From Floccularia luteovirens (Eukaryota; Basidiomycota; Agaricomycetes; Agaricales; Squamanitaceae), in assembly GCA_009739215.1 (NCBI GenBank), contig VSJF01000011.1, positions 372,001 through 436,000 on the forward strand: a stretch of 64,000 nucleotides of DNA, in the 5' to 3' direction. Under the pieces are notes generated by a model. It was not told the DNA's origin. It saw only the letters and a list, made by a program, of their open reading frames with translations, and did no database searches. Position numbers and translations under genes: made by a program. This document shows, piece after piece, positions 36,679-45,769 of the stretch (its first letter is position 1; every line of letters begins with the position of its first letter).

Positions 36679-39600
36679 ATGGATTCTTTCAGTGAACCAT
36701 ACACACGTCTCGGCGACGACGTTTCCATTGCTGATGTTCGTACAGCTATTGCAAACCTAGAACAACAGCACAAGCAGAATGGTATCCCCCTTTCAGGTCG
36801 TATCATCCACGTTTGCCATTACTTGCCCATAATCGCATCGTTAACAACACAAAAACCTCTTCCAAGCCCTCCAGCAACACCTCCAACCAAACCCGCCCAA
36901 GTAGACCACAATCCATTCCCTACAAATCCTTCACCGCCATCTACGTTTGAAAGTACTGACTCACAAATCCACCAAAAATGGATCCTGAGTCCTCGCTACG
37001 GTCACTCTGCCATGGTTTCCGGTATTCGTTCGCTCTCTGCGACACATGAGCAACTCGTTATCGGATGGACTGGTGACATTCTTGCGGGAACTGAAAAAGT
37101 TTCCGCAGACTGTATTAATTCTGCAGACCGTGAAGCATTCGAGGATGCTCTAGCACAATATCACCCCAAGGAAGCTGAGGCAGATGATGAGCGCCGCACT
37201 CGATTTGTCCCAGTATGGCTTGACGACAAAGTCGCCCATGGACACTATGATGGATACTGTAAACAGAGTACGTCATTTATGTGTATTTTCGCTCCTTGCA
37301 TTTGCTTAACAATTTCTTCCCTTACGTATAGCTTTGTGGCCTCTTTTCCATTATTTATTATGGCAAGATGTCGCAACTGAGTATGCATCTGCCGATTCGC
37401 ACTATCCTTATTATGAAAGCGCCAACGCGGCATTCGCCCGTCGCATCGCAGAGGTTTACCAACCAGGTGACCTTGTATATGTGCATGACTACCATCTCTT
37501 ATTAGTACCAAAGTATGTTCGTTTGCAATCTATCCTTTTAACTGCTTCATTTAATATCTTTAAATCTCAGGATGGTGCGAGAATCAGTTCCTGACATCGT
37601 ACTTGGACTTTTTGTGCATACTCCTTTCCCAAGTAGCGAGGTGTTCAGATGTCTTCCACGTTCGTTACTTCCATTTTTCCTACCTCTACCCTAAATAAAT
37701 ATAATGCGCATATAGGTCGTAAAGAGATACTTGACGGCATGCTCGGTGCCAATCTGATATGTTTCCAGGTAAATGAAATCACCTGCGTCCCTGTATTCTT
37801 TCCCCTTCATTACCCCTTTTTTCGAAACTAAATTTTCAACCCTCCTTGTCATTTCATTTTGATATCCAACCCGTATTTACTTATCTATGAGTGATTACTG
37901 ATATTACTCTTTTTTACCAACTTCTTAGACCTATTCATACTCGCGTCATTTCACCTCGACTTGCATCCGAGTATGCGGGTACGAGACCACTTCTCGTGGA
38001 ATCGACGTAGAAGGACATGTTACGGCCATCATGCATTGTCCAGTCGGTGTGGATGCTGAACGCGTAGCCAAAGACATGTAAGTCACCCACATATTCTTTT
38101 TCAAAAGATATCTTTCCATATTTTTTGGGATACAATTTGGCACGAGTGCTTGTCTCAAGCAAGATTGCGATCAAATTCGTGACTTCATGTCAACGCAACG
38201 GTGGTCATCAAAACAATACTGCCTTTTGTCATTTAGGGATTCATATTCATAGAGTTACTCGGTTTCTCACGGGGTCGAGGTCTTTTGATGTGATCACGAT
38301 CGTGATCGGCAAATGTATAGCGAAGGCTATTTGTGTTTTCCTTAGCCGTGGCGTGTGTATCGGTGCCGCAGAAATCACACATATCCAGCACTTCTGTCTT
38401 GGCTTCTGTGCTCCATGATTTTTTGTATTCGTCAGTTTCTGATATATCTCATTCTTACCTTCCACAATCAGCTTGCGCCCCGGAATTCAGCCGAAGCTGG
38501 AAGCGTTGCGTACCTTGTACGAAGGAAAGAAAATTATTGTAGGTCGAGACAAGCTTGATGTGGTCAAAGGGGTGCTTCAAAAGGCAAGTTTATCTTTTGA
38601 GACTGGTTTACATTACCCAATTCTCCTCGTCGTATCAATGCCTGCTTACGTATACATTCAGCTCCGTGCTTTCGAAAAATTACTTCAAGATTACCCAGAA
38701 TGGATCGGAAACGTTGTCATGATTCAAGTGACCAGTCCTGCGCTTACCGACTCTCCTAAGCTTGAACGGATGGTGAGTGAGTTGGTGGCGCACATAAATG
38801 GAGAATATGGGAGTTTGGACTTCATCCCGGTGCATCACTAGTTTGTCGCTTTCCTTTCTCGATTTGTCTTTATAACTGAGTGGACTCTTTTCCATAGCCA
38901 CCAAACCTTGAAAAAGGACGAGTTCTACGCACTCTTGAGTGTGGCAGATCTAGCAGTAATAACACCACTCAGAGATGGAATGAATACTACAAGCATGGAA
39001 TTTGTCATCGCACAGGAGAAAACAAATAGTAGTCCCGTTGTCTTGAGTGAGTTTATGGGCATCAGCAAGAATATGGAGGATGCTCTGTTGGTCAACCCTT
39101 GGAACCTTGGGGTTAGTTGTTACCCGTAGTGTTTCTAATGTAGTGTGACTGATGGCTGCTTATTAGGATGTAGCAGCTGCCATCAATCAAGGGCTTACGA
39201 TGTCAACCGACGAGAAAGCAGAGCGCCAGGCCAAGCTACACAAGGTAGTTACTACGCATACATCCCACACATGGGCTGCTGTGCTCGTGAGGATGCTTCT
39301 CGAACAGATTGGACGACAAGGCATGGCACGTTCAACTCCTTACATACCGAAGTCAGACCTTGAAGGATTGTATGCATCTGCGAAAAAGAGATTATTTTTG
39401 TTCGATTACGATGTCAGTCACCCTTTTTGCTTTCATTCTTGCCTATGTATTCATCATCTTCTCCCGTATATAGGGCACCCTAGCGCCAATCGTTAAAACA
39501 CCATCTATGGCCATTCCATCCCAGAACACGCTTGAAGCACTTGAGCGGTTATCCGCAGACCCCCGCAACATTGTTTATATTATCTCTGGCCGGGATGGTG

Positions 39601-40650
39601 CGTTCCTTGACCAACACTTGGGGCACCTGAGGAATGTAGGATTTTCTGCGGAGCATGGTGGATTTGTGAAGGAACCCGGAACGGACAAGTGGACCAATTT
39701 CACCGAAAGTTTGGATATGGGTTGGATGTCAGAGGTTGAAGAAGTCTTCAAATATTATACGGAGGTCAGTTTTAATTATTCATTGCGAGTAGATGATTGC
39801 TGAATCCTGATATATCACCTCAGAGAACAACTGGTAGTCATATTGAGATGAAGAAGAGTTCTATTACGTGGCATTACCGCGGAAGTGATCCAGAGTGGGG
39901 GTAAGCGTTATAATCGTTATAGCATACCCTCCTTTCGTTTCTATGCAACTTGGGGCCCGAATCATCATTTACACCCTTAACATAGGTTATTCCAATGTCG
40001 CCAATGCCAAGACCTCCTTGAGAACAACCTTGCGCATAAACGACCTATTGAGGGTAAGCTTGACGTTTGTAGACAGGATTGCAGCTGACACGCTTAATTT
40101 TCTAGTGCTCGTGGGCAAAAAGAATCTCGAAGTCAGACCAATTGCTGTTAACAAGGTGAGCCAATGTTTCACTTCCAATTTTCTATCCACATTTCGTCAA
40201 TGCTGTCATGCTGACAATTCTCTATAGGGCGAGATCGTAAAACGGATATTGTACAAGAACCCTGACGCTGAGTTTGTTTTCTGTGCTGGTGATGACAAGG
40301 TATGTCTCGTTTCCTTTAGTTGACTTTACCTATGCTTCACAATTCTAATGATTATGCCTGTCTAATAGACTGATGAAGATATGTTCCGTGCGCTCTTACT
40401 GTTCCCTAACGGAGTTACCAAAGCACGACTCGATGCGCCTCTGTCGGTAACATTAATCGATGGTGAAGGAGCACCTCCGATCGATCTCGCCATTCGTCCA
40501 GAAGCGGTGTTCACGACGGCAGTTGGTCACAGGAGCAAGCGAACCTTGGCTAGTTGGCATGTGACGACTCCTCAGGAGATTGTTGAACATATGCTGGACT
40601 TGGTAAGAAATCAAGAAGGAGGAAACGAGGATAATAAAGCACATCTATGA
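36679..40650 (+). CDS. TPS2: Trehalose-6-phosphate phosphatase
   Basis: Fifteen exons join in phase to 883 residues (start 36679; exon ends at 37267, 37512, 37659, 37768, 38077, 38583, 38840, 39111, 39412, 39764, 39900, 40053, 40155, 40299, 40650). The N-terminal GT20 synthase-like domain has WPLFHYLLW, DLVYVHDYHLLLVPK, LFVHTPFPSSE, GRDKLDVVKGV and ITPLRDGMNTTSMEF. The C-terminal HAD phosphatase domain has LFLFDYDGTLAPIV (nucleophile Asp), YIISGRDGAFLD, FSAEHGG and AGDDKTDEDMF, so the active site is complete. It dephosphorylates trehalose-6-phosphate in the trehalose synthase complex, supporting stress tolerance. Intron 5 is unusually long (394 bp) and intron 6 appears to use a GC donor. TPS3/TSL1-type regulatory subunits lack the intact HAD motifs, so TPS2 is favoured. 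Confidence 0.96.
38292..38307. repeat. 16-bp perfect palindrome inside TPS2 intron 5
   Basis: GATCACGATCGTGATC is self-complementary. It lies within the 38078-38471 intron, about seven times longer than the gene's other introns. No protein motif is present in that intron. Confidence 0.6.
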
Positions 40651-40715
40651 ACACGAACAACTTATGAATCATGTGATTAATTTCCCTTTGCGTCTCGTTA
40701 TCTCTTTCTAACTCT

Positions 40716-40895
40716 TCTGCATTATTAGCATGCTACTTTTCTGTCTCTATTTGGTATTTGATTTTACGTTCAGTACCCAATCCAAGTATTAAATTCTCAC
40801 CAAAGCCTCGTCGTTTCTTTGCTCTTTTTTCTTTTTCTTTTTACTATTCACATGTATCATCAAATGGAACGGATAGGTTGTATGTTATGTAAATA
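40716..40895 (+). repeat. Repeat A: TPS2 3' flank shared with the secreted-protein units
   Basis: The segment from CTGCATTATTAGCATGCTA through TTCAGTACCCAATCCAA to GGTTGTATGTTATGTAAAT matches, with substitutions and small indels, sequence at 45521-45670 (same strand) and 41170-41310 (opposite strand). In all three places it lies directly downstream of a gene end. Confidence 0.75.
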
Positions 40896-41164
40896 GATGG
40901 TCTTAGATTTTGCAATATGAATGCCGCAAATCGCAATTATATATCTTTGTTAAAGACTATGCGGTTTCTCGTGGACAAAGCATGCTATACGAGACTGATA
41001 GTGATATAGCAATGAGAATCCGGCATCCTCACTCATTAACCACTCAACCAGCATTACCATCAACTATACAATTTGGGTTGAGGCGTAAGTTCTTGCAGTG
41101 AGGAGGAGGGGACGAGAAACGGATCTCTGTAGCCTCCAACTCTCTAGAGCTTGCATATGTTTGA

Positions 41165-41448
41165 CTAGATTTATTTTATTTACGTAACATACAACCTAGT
41201 ATGCTGAAAATAAAAGGGAAAGGTAACGAGCGGGAACCTAATACCTGGATTGGATACCGTAAAATTAAATTCCAAATAGACAGAAAGATGGCTGCAGAAC
41301 AGTTTAGGGTGAATATATGTGGGGGGCTATGTGATGAACTTGTATATTCAGTCCGTGGCACTGTTCACTTATTTCATAATTTTTGCAACACAATCAATAA
41401 TATTTGGGAGGCCTCCCTTGACAAATTCACATCATACAAGCAAACTAT
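41165..41448 (-). repeat. Diverged outer part of the left inverted-repeat unit
   Basis: Reverse-complemented, this matches 45405-45675 at clearly lower identity than the inner arm. It includes a roughly 50-bp insertion near 41393-41447 (with TTGGGAGGCCTCCC) absent from the right side. It contains a copy of repeat A. It is the older, diverged flank of the palindrome. Confidence 0.7.
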
Positions 41449-42451
41449 TACAACACAACACAGACACTAAAGCTCAAACCGTAGGGCAAGGAATGGTTGC
41501 GGTGGCAGTGACACCATTGAGAAACGGAGTCAAAATATTAAGGAGACCACCAGGAACGGCACCCGTGCTAGCGAGGAGTGCCCCGAGGCCAGAGACATTG
41601 GCAGTAGTTGGCATGCACCTGAGTTTGAACACAGTCAGTACCCTTTTGTGATGTAGCAGCAATGTGACACTTACACGCCTGGAACGCCTGGGGCAGCAAA
41701 GCAGCACTGGGTGGCCACACCGCCGACTGCAGGGCCTAGAAAAGAAATGTCAGTTAGTATGGTATTGGTCGGAAAACGGTAGTGTTAATACAATCGGTCG
41801 AATCATCACCTATGCGTAATGAGAAACAGGCTCGCGTCAGTGCTCAGAACGTGTTAATGCACATAGACCACTTACAAGTAGCACAGATGGGCCCTGGGAG
41901 TTGTGCCATGGTAGTGGTAGCAAGAGCGAGAATAGCAATAGCAGAGAAGGCTTTGTTGAACATCTTGGACACACTGGTTGAATGAAGAACTGAGGATATT
42001 GGCTGTACGAAGCACTGGATTTATAGAAATTCTTGTGGCTGGATTTACAAATTTGTCGACTGCAGTGTGTACAGTATGTAAGTTCTTTGTTTGTGGCTGC
42101 TGAGGATCACCTGCCAAAATGATTGCATTAGAATTTAATTCTGGCCGCCGTTGAATTATGGAACGCATGACAATGAATTCTTCTGTGGCTTGATACACTC
42201 CGTCTCCAACAAATATATTGATCAGGAATGTTTCCAATCATATTCTGCAACCATTCAAATCGGGCTGAGCTGTGGATAAATATAGGAACACAGAAATGAG
42301 GCTTTCACCTATTCAAAAGAACACGAGTAACCCTAGCGCTTATAGAGGTGTATTACCACCGAAAGTCTGAGTGCAAGACATAAACGTGAGTGATATTATT
42401 CTGACTTGTTTACTCAACCATCTTGCTTGGTAAGGATATCATTGGGTGTGT
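41449..42451. repeat. Left arm of a 1,003-bp inverted repeat
   Basis: Every position x inspected equals the complement of position 86853-x in the right arm (44402-45404). All three encoded frames are residue-identical between arms, and both ends stop sharply. The arm holds the minus-strand secreted-protein gene and its promoter. Confidence 0.9.
41474..41963 (-). CDS. Small secreted cysteine-containing protein (left copy)
   Basis: Mirror image of the right copy (44890-45379); exon borders are symmetrical about 43426.5. The 97-residue product is identical: an N-terminal signal peptide (MFNKAFSAIAILALATTTMA), then QLPGPICATC, a QCC pair, PGVC and a C-terminal IPCP. It has six cysteines, too few for a hydrophobin (eight). 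The middle of the mature protein is Gly/Ala/Leu-rich. Probably secreted or wall-associated; function unknown. Transcribed leftward, away from the right copy. Both copies appear intact. Confidence 0.75.
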
Positions 42452-42987
42452 TATTGTGAATTTGTCTGTGTAAATTCCTATTAATCATACTTGGATCAGT
42501 GAACCGGTCTATCAATTGTCGACGACAACATTGGAAGGAATTACCACAATGAGTGCAATGTATACATTTCCACTCCGCGAGTCAGACAGAACGCACCGGA
42601 CCGTCGGAACTACAGGCACAAACATTATTCCTATTGGGCCATAGATCTAAGCTTGTGGATATCTGGTAACGAGATTTTCGAGTTAAGATTTGTCAATTTT
42701 CATTGTAAACAAAACACTCGGCAATCAATTAATCACAATATGAAATCGTGGCCGCAATGTTCTCGTTTGTTACATAACTTGAATTGACCCTTGACATTGA
42801 TGATGTCTTTTCTTCATCATCTTCACAAAAACAAGGCTTTCTTGAGAGTGTCTACTGTACCTCCAGGAAAGCCTCTGGTCGGGTGAATGAATAGCTGTTT
42901 ATCTCGGGGACTGAACGGATGATGAAGTCCCTTCATGTGTCAACTGCCATCATTCCTTGAGGTCCATAAATTGGGGTGTTAGCCGAA
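42452..42987. other. Spacer of the inverted repeat, left part
   Basis: Unique sequence between the arms. No coding fragment was recognised. It lies downstream of the unrecognised minus-strand gene. Confidence 0.35.
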
Positions 42988-43530
42988 TTAGAGTGAAGTT
43001 TGAACCCGGGCACTCCAACAGAGGTATTCGCGGGAGGATCGATAAAAAGATCTCTTGAATTTGGGTCTAGTATAATGAATAGAAAGACAAAGTTTTGCAG
43101 AACACACCAGCAAACACTTCAATATATGGCAATGGACGAATGTTAAGATCGTATATTTCGGAGTTTCAGATGAATAACATAACAGTTCAAGGGATGATCC
43201 ACGGTCCTCGTCAATTATATTTACAACTGGGGTTTTCGTTATGCCGCTCGCAAAATCTAAAGCATCTAGCCCCATTGAACAGTTCTTCTCGGCGTGAAAT
43301 TTCGAAAATTTCGATGGAATGGTGACAGCAACTCGGTGTACTATTTCATTATACGAGAAAGACTCATCTGGAAAAACATGAGCTAGTTTCATGGAGAAAC
43401 TGACGGCGGCTTGAAGAAAGGGAGCATCCTTCGCCATTTGAATAGATCTGCCATAAGGCATTAGTTCGAAAATTGATCGGAACTCTCGACAGAACATGAA
43501 TTACCGGTTATAGAGATAATCAAAGTCCAT
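42988..43530 (-). CDS. Unrecognised protein in the palindrome spacer
   Basis: A short first exon (43530-43505, MDFDYLYNR) splices in phase through GTAATT...TGGCAG to a frame starting at 43447 that reads SIQMAKDAPFLQAAVSFSMK and HVFPDESFSYNEIVHRVAV, then KNCSMGLDALDFASGITK. A TATAAAA box precedes it at about 43675-43682 (minus strand). Total up to about 160 residues; the last third may be intron. The regular helical pattern and clean splice suggest a real or recently real gene, but I know no matching family. It is the only gene between the two secreted-protein copies. Confidence 0.4.
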
Positions 43531-44401
43531 AATGCATTCCTCGGAACAATTCTTGGGATGCTGCAAGTATTACCAGGCACTGGTGGATGATACTATGTAT
43601 TTTCTAGCTCGGTCAGGAGGAACAGATTCAAATGGAAGATTATAGCTGCGTACATGTGGACCAAGATGCACAGTTTTTTATACCAGCCTGATGCGGCTAT
43701 GTTATATATATTGACATTCGACTATAGTTATCTGAATATGTGATAAGTCTGAAGTTGAAAGGGGCGTTTAGTGGCTGCAAGATGTGTTGTAATTGAAACA
43801 AAACATAGCAAAAACAGAAAGGCGGAATGCACACTTTAGTAGCAAATACAAATATTGCCCTGTATAGCAAGGTGAATACACATGGCTTATCGAAAAGTTT
43901 GATCACCTGTTCATGGTATTCCCTGCTATGTTCGAGCTTGCTGTTGCGGAAAGGCACATCTACACTAGTCAGCTCTAGGCACCAAACATGTAACACTAGT
44001 TTCAATACTGGATCGAAAAACTCACAGAAGTGAAGGTCAAATGAACCAAGTCTTCAGAGTTGAGATTGAATCTATTTCCCCGTGGTAATAAGAGGAGTAC
44101 CATAGAAACTATCACCTGTTAAAATTATCAGTCTATCACCGGGAAGAAGGGAAGAAATTGGCGACCAATTTACCAAGTTCCATTGAGCCCATTGAGCCCG
44201 GCCTGCAACACCCTATTTCCGCTTGCGTGACCTAGTTAAACATAAATGGATAGGAGGTTCCTCCAGACTGCAAAAACGAGGCACAGGTATATCTTCTCTC
44301 GCCGCCATAAACATATCAAAACAGATGTCCATTCATGATGCATGGCAGTGTGCAAATGGTTTTTTAGGGTATGATGTATGGCGCATTCCATTCCATCATA
44401 T
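43531..44401. other. Spacer of the inverted repeat, right part
   Basis: Holds the presumed promoter of the unrecognised minus-strand gene. A minus-strand frame at 43697-44005 has no motif. The direct repeat GAGCCCATTGAGCCC near 44180-44200 is minor. Confidence 0.35.
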
Positions 44402-45404
44402 ACACACCCAATGATATCCTTACCAAGCAAGATGGTTGAGTAAACAAGTCAGAATAATATCACTCACGTTTATGTCTTGCACTCAGACTTTCGGTGGTAA
44501 TACACCTCTATAAGCGCTAGGGTTACTCGTGTTCTTTTGAATAGGTGAAAGCCTCATTTCTGTGTTCCTATATTTATCCACAGCTCAGCCCGATTTGAAT
44601 GGTTGCAGAATATGATTGGAAACATTCCTGATCAATATATTTGTTGGAGACGGAGTGTATCAAGCCACAGAAGAATTCATTGTCATGCGTTCCATAATTC
44701 AACGGCGGCCAGAATTAAATTCTAATGCAATCATTTTGGCAGGTGATCCTCAGCAGCCACAAACAAAGAACTTACATACTGTACACACTGCAGTCGACAA
44801 ATTTGTAAATCCAGCCACAAGAATTTCTATAAATCCAGTGCTTCGTACAGCCAATATCCTCAGTTCTTCATTCAACCAGTGTGTCCAAGATGTTCAACAA
44901 AGCCTTCTCTGCTATTGCTATTCTCGCTCTTGCTACCACTACCATGGCACAACTCCCAGGGCCCATCTGTGCTACTTGTAAGTGGTCTATGTGCATTAAC
45001 ACGTTCTGAGCACTGACGCGAGCCTGTTTCTCATTACGCATAGGTGATGATTCGACCGATTGTATTAACACTACCGTTTTCCGACCAATACCATACTAAC
45101 TGACATTTCTTTTCTAGGCCCTGCAGTCGGCGGTGTGGCCACCCAGTGCTGCTTTGCTGCCCCAGGCGTTCCAGGCGTGTAAGTGTCACATTGCTGCTAC
45201 ATCACAAAAGGGTACTGACTGTGTTCAAACTCAGGTGCATGCCAACTACTGCCAATGTCTCTGGCCTCGGGGCACTCCTCGCTAGCACGGGTGCCGTTCC
45301 TGGTGGTCTCCTTAATATTTTGACTCCGTTTCTCAATGGTGTCACTGCCACCGCAACCATTCCTTGCCCTACGGTTTGAGCTTTAGTGTCTGTGTTGTGT
45401 TGTA
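44402..45404. repeat. Right arm of the 1,003-bp inverted repeat
   Basis: Complement of 41449-42451. The inner boundary is sharp (42451 pairs with 44402; the next base differs), as is the outer boundary (41449 pairs with 45404). The spacer is 1,950 bp. Confidence 0.9.
44890..45379 (+). CDS. Small secreted cysteine-containing protein (right copy)
   Basis: Exons 44890-44977, 45118-45178 and 45235-45379 give 97 residues. Signal peptide 1-20 ends TTTMA; cysteines lie at positions 27, 30, 40, 41, 51 and 94. The mature part is short, hydrophobic and glycine-rich (GLGALLASTGAVPGGLLNIL). Intron 1 is 140 bp, long for this window. It contains an exon-like piece after CATAG at 45044 which, if included, adds two cysteines and then stops. 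It is identical to the left copy. Possible roles are surface coating or effector-like secretion; no family was recognised with confidence. Confidence 0.75.
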
Positions 45405-45769
45405 TATGTTGTGTTGCAAAAATTATAAAATAAGTGGACAGTGCATCAACAATGACAGACTGAATATACAAGTTCATCATATATGAACTATGCCAATATT
45501 ACATATATTTACCCCTGCTTTTCTGCATTACCAGCATGCTATCTTTCTGTCTCTATTGGGATTTAATTTTACTTTCAGTACCCAATCCAAATATTAGGTT
45601 CCCGCCCAAGGATAGTCGTTTTCCTTCCATTTTACCTTCAGCGTAGGTTGTATGTTATGTAAATAAAATGGGTTTATATCTTACGCCACGAGCTATGCAC
45701 GAAACGGACAGGTAATATACAGATGGTTTTTACAAACTATACAAAGACCGGTCCCACACAAAAAAAAAA
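45405..45769. repeat. Diverged outer flank of the right unit, including repeat A
   Basis: 45405-45675 matches the reverse complement of 41165-41440 imperfectly. 45521-45670 also matches the TPS2 3' flank (40716-40895). The rest is the 3' flank of the convergent P450 gene, with a run of nine or more A. Confidence 0.65.

Noticed and set aside
38078..38471. C/D-box snoRNA inside TPS2 intron 5
   Set aside because: TGATG- and CTGA-like words occur but not with proper box sequence or a closing terminal stem.
41872..42237. 121-codon frame (and its mirror 44616-44981) as a gene
   Set aside because: It runs antisense or upstream across the promoter and first exon of the secreted-protein gene; the signal-peptide frame explains the region better.
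44890..45379. Class I or II hydrophobin
   Set aside because: Only six cysteines, and without the C-CC-C-C-CC-C spacing, although size, secretion signal and hydrophobicity are similar.
41449..45404. DNA transposon with long terminal inverted repeats
   Set aside because: The arms carry a secreted-protein gene, no transposase is in the spacer, homology extends beyond the arms, and no target-site duplication is seen.
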